DNA of 64,000 nt from Silene conica (lineage: Eukaryota; Streptophyta; Magnoliopsida; Caryophyllales; Caryophyllaceae). The position numbers and the translations under genes are program-made. Under the pieces are notes generated by a model. The model did no database searches and was not told the origin of the DNA. It was given only the letters and a program-made list of their open reading frames with translations. This document shows positions 22,150-32,416 of the stretch, in pieces. The number at the start of each line of letters is the position of its first letter. Position 1 is the first letter of the stretch. The stretch lies in assembly GCA_029255685.2 (NCBI GenBank), contig CM055319.2, forward strand, positions 15,904,247 through 15,968,246, written 5' to 3'.

Positions 22150-24354
22150 CTACAACTTAGGAACACATCCAATTCCCATGGAATGAATGTGCCCTTCATG
22201 CTTATCACGTGGTAATGCTTTTGTGAGAGGATCGGCTATGTTGTCATCCGTAGCGATCTTTTCAATAAAAATCTCCTTTTGCTCCACGTAATCTCTGATT
22301 AGATGAGCTTTCCGTTGTACATGCCTAGCCTTGCTGCTAGACTTATGCTCCTTAGCTTGGAAGATGGCACCGCTATTGTCACAATAGACGGTGATTGGGT
22401 CATTCGAACTAGGCACTACTGATAGTCCTTGTAAGAATTGACGCATCCATATTGCTTCCTTAGCTGCTTCTGAGGCGGCATAGTACTCGGACTCAGTCGT
22501 AGAATCTGCTGTAACACTCTGTTTAGATCTTTTCCAGCTGACAGCAGCGCCATTAAGAGTAAAAACGAATCCAGACTGAGATTTCGAGTCATATCGATCC
22601 GTTTGGAAGCTAGCATCTGCGTAACCCGTGGCGCAGAGCGTCGAGTCGCCTCCAAAAGTCAATCCCCAATCTTTAGTCCTCCGTAGGTACTTAAGAATGT
22701 TTTTCACGGCCATCCAGTGTTGTTCACCTGGATGAGCTTGGAATCGACTTGTCATACTCAATGCATATGCAACGTCAGGACGTGTGCATATCATGGCATA
22801 CATGATCGATCCTATTGCCGAAGCATAAGGAATCCGACTCATGCGCTCTTTCTCTTCCACTGACTTAGCTTCTTGAGTCTTGCTCAAGTGAAGCCCAGGA
22901 GTCATAGGAAGGAACCCCTTCTTGGAGTTCGTCATGCTGAATCTCTCCAGAATATTCTCTATATAAGATTCCTGACTGAGAGACAACATCCGTCGTGATC
23001 TATCCCTGTAGATACGGATGCCCAAAATTCTTTGTGCCTCTCCCAGATCTTTCATCTGGAAATGGTTTTTCAACCATGCTTTAACCGAAGATAAGAGAGG
23101 TATGTCATTCCCAATCAAGAGTATGTCATCGACATACAGTACTAGGAATACAATCTTACTCCCACTCGACTTGATATAGAGACATGGTTCCTCGACTGAT
23201 CGAATGAACCCATTCTCTTTTATCACTTGGTCGAAGCGATGATTCCAACTCCGCGATGCTTGCTTAAGTCCATAGATGGAACGCTTAAGCTTGCAAACTT
23301 TCTTAGGATGTGCTGGATCGATAAAACCCTCGGGTTGTATCATGTACAACTGTTCCTCCAAATAACCGTTTAAGAAGGCGGTTTTAACGTCCATTTGCCA
23401 CATTTCATAGTCATGAAATGCGGCGATCGCTAAGATAATCTGAATGGAACGTAGCATGACTACGGGTGCAAAGATCTCATCATAGTGCAAGCCTGGCACT
23501 TGAGTGAAACCTTTAGCAACTAGTCTAGCCTTGTGGATATCTTGTTGTCCTTCCACGGCATGCTTTATCTTGTAAAGCCATTTGCATTGAAGGGGACGTA
23601 CCTTTGCAGGTAGGTCCACAAGATCCAACACGTTGTTCTCATACATGGAGTCCATCTCGGATTGCATGGCTTCTAGCCATAGCTTTGAGTCAGAACTGGT
23701 CATGGCACCTTTATAGGTTGTGGGTTCATTACCCTCTAGGAGTAAGACGTCATCTGTATTGTGTTCCTCGACCATACCAATGTATCTGTCCGGTGGAATA
23801 GAGACTCTTCCCGACCTCCTAGGTTCCTCAGGGATATCTACCGCAGCCTCGGGTGAAGGAACTGTTTCCTCCAATGGTTGCTCGATAGTTGGTTCTTGAA
23901 CCTCCGATAACTCGAAGGTTCTATTACTCGACTTGTTCTCGAGAAATTCTTTCTCTAAGAACGTCGCACTAGCCGCAACAAAAACACGTTGTTCGGTAGG
24001 CGAGTAGAAGTAATGACCAAACGTTCCCTTTGGGTAGCCTATAAAGTATGTCTTGACCGATCGCGGGCCGAGCTTATCCTCGTGTCTCCACTTGACATAA
24101 GCCTCGCAGCCCCAAACCCGAATAAAGGACAAGTTGGGGACCGTTCCCTTCCATAACTCGAATGGAGTCTTGTCAACAGCTTTAGACGGACTTCGGTTAA
24201 GTATTAGAGCGGCTGACAAAAGAGCATATCCCCACAATGAATCAGGCACAACGGTGTGACTCATCATGGATCGAACCATATCGAGTAAAGTTCGATTTCT
24301 CCGTTCGGACACACCATTTAATTGTGGTGTTCCAGGTGGAGTCAACTGTAGCAC
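22150..24354 (-). CDS. pol: Copia pol, downstream part: integrase C-part, reverse transcriptase, RNase H
   Basis: A 734-residue frame of the Angela-type element. It starts in the integrase (TPPGTPQLNGVSERRNRTLL, the region with the catalytic Glu). The reverse transcriptase has WQMDVKTAFLNGYLEE and the active-site box YVDDILLIGND. RNase H shows GYADASF and STTESEYYAASEAAKEA, then an H-rich end with ADPLTKALPRDKH. These activities copy element RNA to DNA and insert it. It is a fossil part of the element at 20299-29082 and lies directly downstream of the gag part on the same strand. Confidence 0.92.
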   Translation of the reverse strand: MLQLTPPGTPQLNGVSERRNRTLLDMVRSMMSHTVVPDSLWGYALLSAALILNRSPSKAVDKTPFELWKGTVPNLSFIRVWGCEAYVKWRHEDKLGPRSVKTYFIGYPKGTFGHYFYSPTEQRVFVAASATFLEKEFLENKSSNRTFELSEVQEPTIEQPLEETVPSPEAAVDIPEEPRRSGRVSIPPDRYIGMVEEHNTDDVLLLEGNEPTTYKGAMTSSDSKLWLEAMQSEMDSMYENNVLDLVDLPAKVRPLQCKWLYKIKHAVEGQQDIHKARLVAKGFTQVPGLHYDEIFAPVVMLRSIQIILAIAAFHDYEMWQMDVKTAFLNGYLEEQLYMIQPEGFIDPAHPKKVCKLKRSIYGLKQASRSWNHRFDQVIKENGFIRSVEEPCLYIKSSGSKIVFLVLYVDDILLIGNDIPLLSSVKAWLKNHFQMKDLGEAQRILGIRIYRDRSRRMLSLSQESYIENILERFSMTNSKKGFLPMTPGLHLSKTQEAKSVEEKERMSRIPYASAIGSIMYAMICTRPDVAYALSMTSRFQAHPGEQHWMAVKNILKYLRRTKDWGLTFGGDSTLCATGYADASFQTDRYDSKSQSGFVFTLNGAAVSWKRSKQSVTADSTTESEYYAASEAAKEAIWMRQFLQGLSVVPSSNDPITVYCDNSGAIFQAKEHKSSSKARHVQRKAHLIRDYVEQKEIFIEKIATDDNIADPLTKALPRDKHEGHIHSMGIGCVPKL

Positions 24355-24450
24355 GATCCCACAGTCTTTAAGGTGTTGATCAAACTCGCGTGAAAGATAC
24401 TCACCACCACGATCCGAGCGTAGTGCTTTAATCTTTCTACCCAGCTGGTT

Positions 24451-26181
24451 CTATACCCGATTCTGGTATTCTTTGAACTTGTCAAAGGATTCACTTTTGT
24501 GCTTCATTAAGTAGACATAGCCATATCTACTCAAATCATCCGTGAAAGTGATGAAATACCTATAGCCATCTCGTGCGTTGATCGACATAGGGCCACATAC
24601 GTCCGTATGTATGAGTCCTAATAGGTCGGCAGCGCGCATTCCAACACCTTTGAAGGAAATACGATTCATTTTGCCGATGAGACATGATTCACACGTGCCA
24701 TATGATTCGAAATCAAAGGGCGAAATAGCTCCATTCTGTATGAGCTGTTTAACGCGTTTCTCATTTATGTGTCCCATACGACAATGCCATAGGTAAGTTT
24801 GATCTTTGTCACCTACCTTTATTCTTTTATTATTCACATGTAATATCTCGGTAGTTTGATCTAAAACATAAATTCCATTCATGGAAACTGCCTTGCCATA
24901 AATCATATTGTGTAAGGAGAAAATACAGCTATTATTCTCTATTACAAATGAAAAACCAAGTTTGTCAAGTGCAGAAACTGAAATAATGTTTTTGGATAAA
25001 CTAGGAACATAATAACAGTTATATAAAAATAACTCGAATCCACTTGGAAGCTGGATTACGTATGTTCCCTTCGAGACTGCAGCCACACGTGCTCCATTCC
25101 CGACACGCAGGTCCACCTCACCCTTGGTTAGGGGTTCTTGGTTTCGGAGGCCCTGCACATGATTACATAGATGAGAACCACAACCAGTATCAAGTACCCA
25201 AGTTCCGCAACTTGCATGGTTAATCTCAATCATGTGAATAAAAGAAGAAGAAGACATACCAAAAGGAGTAACACGGCCTGCCTTAATGTCCTCGCGATAC
25301 ACGGGGCATGAGCGCCTCCAATGCCCAGTCTTGTGGCAATGGTGACATTCCATGCTTGTATCCTTGCTCTTTGTCTTGCCTTGTGAGTTACTCGACTCAC
25401 CTGGCCCACTCTTAGCAAATCCTGGTTTCTTGAACCTGGGCTTACCTACTGCTAGGTCGCCCTGAGCTTTAGCCTTCCCTTTACCTTTTCCCTTACTGGA
25501 GATCATGAGAACATCCTGCTTCAGACTCCCACTCAACTTTAGATCCTTCTCAGTCTGTACGAGAAGGGAGTGGAGCTCATGAGGAGTCTTCTTCATGTCG
25601 TTCATGTAGTAGTTGGCCCTAAAGAGGGCGAACCCATCATGAAGCGAATGAAGCATGCGATCAACGATGATGTTCTCACTCATCTTGCAGTTTAGGGACT
25701 CCAGTTTCTCGATATTCTCAATCATGTTGAGAATATGTGGGCTAACAGCTTGGCCCTTCTGGAGTTTCGCCTCAAAGAAGTGACAGGTATGCTCATAAGA
25801 AACGATTCTCGGAGCCTTGGAGAATTCGTTAGTGAGCGTGGTGAAAATCTTGTTTGCACCATGGGTTATGAAGCGTCTTTGCAAATTGGATTCCATTGCA
25901 TAGATGAGTACGTTCTTTATCGCACCCGCTTCCATAACGAAATCGCTATGAGCGCGAATTTCGTTGGCTCTAGCTCCAGTTCCTGGGTGTGGCGGAATGG
26001 GCTCAGTTAAGAATTTGAGCTTTCCGTCAGCAATGGCAGCATTCCGTAGTGCTGCCTCCCAGTCAGAGAAGTTTGACCCATCATTCCTCAGTCTAGTTGA
26101 CTGATTCATGGAGTCCATGAAGGCTTTTAGCCAGGATTCACGTGCTAGCTTGGCACTTGGCATTGGGTCTTCACCAGCCAT
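24451..26181 (-). CDS. gag: Copia gag, protease and integrase N-part
   Basis: A 576-residue frame starting MAGEDPMPSAKL. Residues about 15-215 are the capsid-like gag region, followed by a Lys/Gly-rich linker. The CCHC zinc knuckle is at 279-292 (CHHCHKTGHWRRSC). The protease motif WVLDTGCGSH has its active-site DTG at 331-333. The GAG-pre-integrase/HHCC region (LWHCRMGHINEKRV...CESC) and the first catalytic Asp of integrase (HTDVCGPM) follow. Order and spacing are standard for Angela Copia elements. The capsid region resembles the gag at 10180-11103. Confidence 0.92.
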   Translation of the reverse strand: MAGEDPMPSAKLARESWLKAFMDSMNQSTRLRNDGSNFSDWEAALRNAAIADGKLKFLTEPIPPHPGTGARANEIRAHSDFVMEAGAIKNVLIYAMESNLQRRFITHGANKIFTTLTNEFSKAPRIVSYEHTCHFFEAKLQKGQAVSPHILNMIENIEKLESLNCKMSENIIVDRMLHSLHDGFALFRANYYMNDMKKTPHELHSLLVQTEKDLKLSGSLKQDVLMISSKGKGKGKAKAQGDLAVGKPRFKKPGFAKSGPGESSNSQGKTKSKDTSMECHHCHKTGHWRRSCPVYREDIKAGRVTPFGMSSSSFIHMIEINHASCGTWVLDTGCGSHLCNHVQGLRNQEPLTKGEVDLRVGNGARVAAVSKGTYVIQLPSGFELFLYNCYYVPSLSKNIISVSALDKLGFSFVIENNSCIFSLHNMIYGKAVSMNGIYVLDQTTEILHVNNKRIKVGDKDQTYLWHCRMGHINEKRVKQLIQNGAISPFDFESYGTCESCLIGKMNRISFKGVGMRAADLLGLIHTDVCGPMSINARDGYRYFITFTDDLSRYGYVYLMKHKSESFDKFKEYQNRV

Positions 26182-28004
26182 TTTAGTTTTACAGCAGTTT
26201 TAATGAACGTGTTCTACACTGAAAAGAAGATAAAACAAAACCATATAAGCAACTTATTGTTGTGATTTAAGTCTATATTAAATTGAATTTAAACTCGTAG
26301 ACTCATGCATTTATATAATTGATCTCCCTCAAGAATTATATAAACGATCCCAAGACTCAATTTCCGTATATTGATAAGCCCATAGTTTGGCTAATTCCAA
26401 TCGTTGGAACTCTTGGTCGATAGATTTCCGTATATCTATCTATTAGTCCATCTCAGTCACTGGAATATTATCGAGTGACCATGATGTTGAGATAAAATAA
26501 ATCATCTGTTCCCACTTACCCGACGTAGAAGGGGTCATATTATGCCTACCGACGAAGAAGGGATTCATGGGAGGCTGATTTATAAAGACTAATCTCAATT
26601 TTTGGTTATACGAGGAAGACCCCATCAACTTTTATTTATCCATATTTAAGTGAACTAAAAACTAGCATTTGCGTGAATGAATTAAATAAAGTGATGGCTT
26701 TTAAATGACATGTGACATCTGTATTGTCACAGAAAACTAACGCGAGACCTCTACATGAGTCAGTTTTCAGGCATGATATAGGTGGTTTGGTTTTTAGGCG
26801 GAATATGATGGAAGCTATTATCGAAGAAAGCATAAAGGTAAATGCAATAAATGTAAATAAAAGTCCTAGTGTGGCCTATCCTACCAAAATAAACATAAAA
26901 CAACTTGGAATCCACTGTTGGACCCTAGAAGCTTGTCTTGATGTTCCATCTTGGTCCTTGCAGCGGGAGTGAGCATCCGGCCTCCGTCTTGTCTTTGGTC
27001 TTCACAAAATTACTAATTTAAATTACAAAAGTAGTCCTAGATACATTCTAATTTAAATACAAAAGTAATTACATGGCAAAAACCCAAAACGGAGATTCAA
27101 GATCTCAAAATTACAAGCAAGATCGTGTCCCTTCATTACGGTGACACAATCTTCTAAGGCCACACTAAGTTACAACCGTTTTCAAAAATTAAATACGTTA
27201 TTGAAAGCATTCAAGGCATTCACAAGACGATAAATAAAATGCATCAACTAAAAACAATTTATACATGACATAATACTGTTATTATGATTAATAAATTTAT
27301 ACCAAACCACCTTTTAAGATTAAAATTAAGTGACTATACCGTTTTAATCACCAATTTTAACAAACATATAATCCATTATTTTAAACTGTTTTAAAACAAT
27401 ATGTATCAAACGAGGGTGAACCGTTTCACTAAATAATACACTATTTCCGTATATAGTACATTATTTTAAGCCATGTGAAAATAAAACATGTTATTTTCGA
27501 AAATAAAAAAAAAAAAAAAAAAAAACGAGTCTGTTACAGGGGGGGAGGTCGACCGACCTAAACTTGTGGTCGACCGACCTCCTGCCGAAAAACGGAAAAA
27601 TCTGCAACAGTAAAATCGGTCGACCGACCTATTAATTATGTCGACCGACCAACAAGTAGTAAAAACGAATTTCAGAAAACGCAAAACGCTGCACTTTTTG
27701 AAATTAAAACAAGTTTTTACCTTTTAAACTTTGATTAAAACAAGTAAATCAAAATTAACATCAACAAGGGTTCACATATTGTTAAGAATATCGATTAATT
27801 AACAATATGTAAACAGGAATCGAAAAACAAGATCGAAAACTCATAAAGGAAACTGTTTTTAAAAAAAAACAGAAAACTCACACAGGGGCGGTCGACCGAC
27901 CGCTAATACTGGTCGACCGACCGACGCAGCGGCAGAAACGAGATTTTTCAAAATCTTTAAAAAAAACTTATGAAAAACACAAAAGTAAAATTTTCATGGC
28001 CTAA
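26182..28004 (-). other. Untranslated leader of the Angela-type Copia element
   Basis: Between the primer-binding site and gag. Contains a run of more than 20 A near 27507-27526 and the TCGA palindrome cluster at 27546-27924. No ORF worth noting. Confidence 0.75.
27546..27924. repeat. TCGA palindrome cluster in the Copia leader
   Basis: About six GGTCGACCGACC-type motifs in pairs (near 27546, 27569, 27618, 27641, 27890 and 27911), each pair separated by 10-20 bp, just downstream of the primer-binding site. Same motif as in the gypsy-like remnant at 4100-6419. Confidence 0.85.
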
Positions 28005-28019
28005 GGCTCTGATACCACT
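28005..28019 (-). other. Primer-binding site (initiator tRNA-Met)
   Basis: Minus strand AGTGGTATCAGAGCC directly after the 5' LTR end; complementary to the 3' end of plant initiator tRNA-Met. Confidence 0.9.
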
Positions 28020-29082
28020 TGTGGGGAATAAAGCATGTATTCACCCTAAACTTGCAGGATTATAATGAAAAATACAGTTGTGTTTATAGTCATAAGGTTA
28101 AAAATGATAAGAAAAAGAATTCAACCTTTGGTCCTTTGTGCTTATGGCCTAAGAACAGGAATTAAAGTAAATTCCCTCCTATAACTTGCACCCAAGACTT
28201 GATTGAGATGATGCCGCGTGTGCTAGAAAATACTCTCCAATTGCCTTGCAATATGGGGAGAGCTTTTGTGAGGTTTTAGATGTGAGATCTGAGTTTTGGG
28301 AAAAAGATGTTCTCAAAACCCTAATTATGAGAATTATGAATTACCAGTAAGTGACAAAAGGAGAAAGACTCTCCTTTTGTATTACTTAGGTCGGCCGAAT
28401 GGGTCTTGGGTAAGGGTGGGCTTTTTCCACTCTTACCTTATACCTTTGCGTGATTCGACCCGTTTAGCTTTAAGTTGTTCGCGGGTTTTATTTATAAATC
28501 GTAACATGTTATCAGATATTAATACAGTCGATATATTAATAATGGTCTGACAAAATACGATATTGTATAATTACCCAAATTAATATAACTGTTTATATTA
28601 ATACGCGAATACTATATTTAATTAAATATAACCGTTTATATTTAATTTACGAATTAATCTTGTAATCCGTATTTGCTAAAATTATTTAATCCGTATTAAA
28701 TAATAATCTCAACATCTTATTGACTAATTTATTAGTCAACACCTCTGACTAACTGTTTAGTCATATCCGGCATAAATGTGACTGTATTTTCATACCTTCA
28801 CATCTCTCAAACGTGTCCTATAGGTGTGACGTATAGGGACCAGTTGATCACCGCCATCCGTATGACAATAACGTCAAACTTATCTAGCAAGCCAACCGTT
28901 ATTGATAAACGTGGATCAACTGGTAATAATACAAAAGTATGCCCTTGTGATCCTTAAAGAGATTTAATAAGTCATTGTACTTAATTGTCAAGGACACCAG
29001 CCCCAAAAATCTCCCACTTCTCCGTACAAGGGTATGTGCAATGACGTTATCACACTACATGTGGAGGACACAAGCTCCAACA
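28020..29082 (-). repeat. 5' LTR of the Angela-type Copia element
   Basis: 1063 bp, same length as the 3' LTR, nearly identical to it, and flanked by the primer site on one side and the AAAAC target copy (29083-29087) on the other. Confidence 0.95.
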
Positions 29083-29522
29083 AAAACTAGGTTTCCAAAG
29101 CATTTTCCACAACCAAATCAGATTCGCCGACTTTTCAGCGACATGTTCATAAATAAATCACCTAGGACAAACCATAAGGATTCTGACTATGAAATTTTAT
29201 ATGCATAAACTAGACTTCAAATAAACATGACTCTCTTTTCCAACTTTTCGAAGAAGAAGACTTTAAAGGAGTATAAAAAATGAAATGAAATCGACTTACA
29301 AACAGGATAATCGAATTAGGTTGCAAAAGGTGACGGATGTCCAATCCAATGAGAGGCTCGACACTCTTCTTCCTCTCCCTCTCTCTAGGTTTAGAAAATG
29401 GTTTTAGGATGGCGATGGTTAGGCTTTATGTTTAGGGTTTTGTTTATGTTTGCATAGCATAGGGTTGGGTTGTGCATTACATGTTTCTCACAATCACAAC
29501 CCGAGTCCAAGCCCATCACGCA
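29083..29522 (-). repeat. R1-family long LTR, copy 1 (resumed)
   Basis: Continues the R1 sequence after the Copia insertion: CTAGGTTTCCAAAGCATTTT and following text match 47790 onward in R1 copy 3. It stops at 29522 where the CACTA-like end begins; the rest of this LTR is not located. Confidence 0.8.
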
Positions 29523-32396
29523 CACTACTACAAAACACGCTTACTACATCAGTGAATCGACATAGGTTTTTTAAAAATCCGATGTAGTAAATAATGCACA
29601 TCGGTTTTTTCAAAAATCCGATGTCCTTATAAACTCATTTACATTGGTTGTTTTTTACAACCTATGTCCATTAGTGGTGATATTAATGGACATCGTTTGT
29701 TTTGTATAAAACCGATGTCCATTACCTGGTTATTTACATGGGTTATTTATTACAACTGATATCCATTTATTTTTTTATGTAAACCATACATTCTCGACCT
29801 CACTCTATTATTCTCGCGGACAATCCCTCACTCTCACCCCTCTCATTCCTCATCGATCAAACCCTAATTAATTTTATTTCTCTGATCAAATCATCTTCAT
29901 CACTCAATTCATTCTTCGTTCTTCATCATCATCATTCTGCGTCCCCATTCTTCCTCTAATTTCTGCCATTTTTCTAGGGTTTTACAATTTCTGAGAAACG
30001 AAGGTAGTTCCCCTTTTTTCTCATTTCTAATCAATTTATATCGGCTTTGTTTGTTATTTAGGGTTTATGATGAACATATTGTAGACGAATTCGTTACCTA
30101 CCTTTCGATATTGTCGATCTAGGTATGTTTTTTCCGTCTTGTTTTCTATAAAAGTTATTACAATTCTTATGGTTTCCCTTATTTATGGTTATTTATCATT
30201 GAATTCAGTTTTAAAATCATGTTTGGGATTGGGTTTAGTGATTTCCAATTTAACATCTTAATCAATTATATTTATTTTAATCAATTTAGGGATTAGGGTT
30301 AGGGATTTTAAATAAAGCATCCTAATCAATTTGGGGATTTTGTATATATGAAGTTAGTGATTTTGTATAGTACGGTCTTGTGTTGTAGTTGTGTTGATTT
30401 GATGATAGATCCGCGGGATGTAGTACCGTGTATTTGTACGCAACTCCATCTTTGCTATCTCCACCTATCGTCTTCATCAGCTTTAACCGAGTAAGTTTCC
30501 CCTTGATTTTATGCTATTTATTACTGATAACATTATTACGTGGTTATGCTCATGCTACCTGTTAAGGATACTTTTTTTGTGTGTATTAGCTAGATCTAAG
30601 TAGAGAATTGATAAGTTCTCTTTTTTTGACATAAACTAGTGTATTAGATTACATAACCGTTTTGTGTGTCAAATATCCAACAGGGATTGCTTGACATAGT
30701 CACATAGAATCAGGGAACACTTTGTGGGTTTTTATCGTTTTAACTTCATTTACGGACAGAAAAGTTTCAGAACCTGCTGTTATAGCCAACTGACCGACGC
30801 AAGAACATTACCACAATGCCTCAAAACTAAGGTAGGTCGAATGAACACTAACAAGTATGAAACATGAATTGTTCAGAATACTGTGAGCTGACATCAAGGA
30901 GAATAGCATGAGAAACAAGTGAGGCACTTGTGTATCAGGGTATCTACGAAGATAGAAATTTTAGCCTTTCACTATAATCCCAGGTCAGACCCACCATTTT
31001 CAAAAACCTTGGCATATACGGAGTAATAAAGAAGAAATACACAACTAGCAAGGTTTGAATCTGACAAGAGGATCTCGGAGGGAGCAAGTAGTTTACCATC
31101 CTATCTTCCACTCAGATTTTTGAGTTCACTTTTCATTAGAGGATATTGTGTACTCTCATTCAATCATCTCAGTAGTATTAACTACTAATGTGTAGAGCAG
31201 TGAAGTCTCTTCCACTTAGAAGCGAAGGAAGATGGAATACTTGTTAACTCGTTAGAGGGGAAGACCATCCTTTCTTGGTATGTCTGTTTTTTTTATGTTT
31301 ATACTTTCTTAGTTGTAAATGTGTTTTTCGATTTTCTGGTGGATTCCTAAGAGAATAAGTGTTGTTTTATTATGGCATCTGATACTCGATTTCTTGGTCT
31401 AAGAAGCTCTTCAGAATGTTAGGTCCTGATTTGGTTACTGTCAGGTTCTCTGGTAGTGAAAAATTCTTTGGCATTATTGCTCATTCTTTGCAAGCTCTGG
31501 TTATTACATGAAAAGCATAACTTAGTGAAATATTGATAGGAACAATTATGAATACGTAAGTCGACTTGAAAATGCAGCTAGATGTTAACCTTTCATTGTG
31601 AAGCTATATATTTCTAAGGGTGCTGATACCACGTAAGGTCCCCAGGAATACTATACTCGGTTTCTGATATCACTTAAAACACAAGAATCATGGACACAAG
31701 ATTTTATCTGATTATTAGTGATAACGAGAATGTTTATAGTTTGATCTTATGTCATAACACCTAAAACCTCTATAGTATTATAACAGTTTCATGACATTGA
31801 TCTAACAAAATATTATTTTGTTTGGAATGGTGTATTACTCGCCTGAGTCTGATATAAACAAGGTAATCTTCTATACTTGCTCTTTTTACTAATTCCCCAA
31901 GAAACTAGCAGCATAAACCATATATATATATATACACTGTCTGCACACGATTTTCCTTATTTTAAAACTAATTCACAGAGAGCTGCTATTCTAGCCATTG
32001 CTTAAGTTGCTGCAATTGATACTACTGTACTGACCTGGAACTGTCAGTAGCAGTTCCATTTTTGCATCAATTCCTGATTTGCACTGGTAAGTTTTTGTAG
32101 GAGAACATAAACAGTCTAATGCGTGTGTTTGCTTCTCCTCTGATCCTTAGAGTAATAGTTTCAGGCCTAATCACGGTAGCATTCACTCTAACTTTTTGTT
32201 ATGGTGTTTTCTCAATTAGACTGCTGTTATTTTTTGTTCATTTATTGCCTTAGTGCAGCTAGAATATAATAAAATAGAATAGGATGTCCATGTATATGAT
32301 ATATAGCTAAATAAAACTTGTAGTATGAAATGTAAGTATAGAATAGAATCAAAAGTATGAAATGTACATCAGCTCATTAGCATTAGTGTTGTAGTG
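29523..32396 (+). mobile_element. CACTA (EnSpm)-like element, left end clear, right end uncertain
   Basis: Starts CACTACTACAAAACACG, a CACTA-type terminus. The next 250 bp hold subterminal repeats in both orientations, such as ACATCGGTTTTTTCAAAAAT followed by CCGATGT, which can fold back. Around 29790-30000 is a CT-rich, leader-like stretch (TCATCATCATCATTCTGCG...). Possible spliced leader exons follow, with GT-AG borders: one ending AACGAAG before GTAGTT near 30003, one at about 30084-30121 before GTATG, and one at about 30409-30490 before GTAAGT. No transposase is recognisable. The suggested right end GTAGTG at 32391-32396 lacks a matching 3-bp duplication, so the extent is provisional. Confidence 0.55.
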
Positions 32397-32416
32397 CAGG
32401 TAGCATCCAGCAGCAA

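Larger units (their letters stand above)
20299..29082 (-). mobile_element. Angela-type Copia retrotransposon, young, nearly whole
   Basis: Minus-strand element of 8784 bp with two 1063-bp LTRs (3' LTR 20299-21361, 5' LTR 28020-29082) that differ at only about half a dozen positions by eye, so the insertion is recent. Flanks TAAAC and AAAAC form a 5-bp target duplication with one difference; the empty site is seen in R1 copy 3 near 47790. The initiator tRNA-Met primer site (AGTGGTATCAGAGCC) is at 28005-28019, and the purine tract (GTGGGAGTT) lies at 21362. In 5'-to-3' order it carries a leader of 1.8 kb with a TCGA palindrome cluster, gag, protease, integrase, RT and RNase H. RT motifs such as SWNHRFDQVIKENGFI and FLVLYVDDILLIGND point to the Angela/BARE lineage. 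It is intact except for about one break. Confidence 0.95.

Noticed and set aside
32391-32396. GTAGTG as the right end of the CACTA-like element
   Set aside because: The flanking triplets (GCA on the left, CAG on the right) do not match and the terminal match is short; kept only as a provisional limit.
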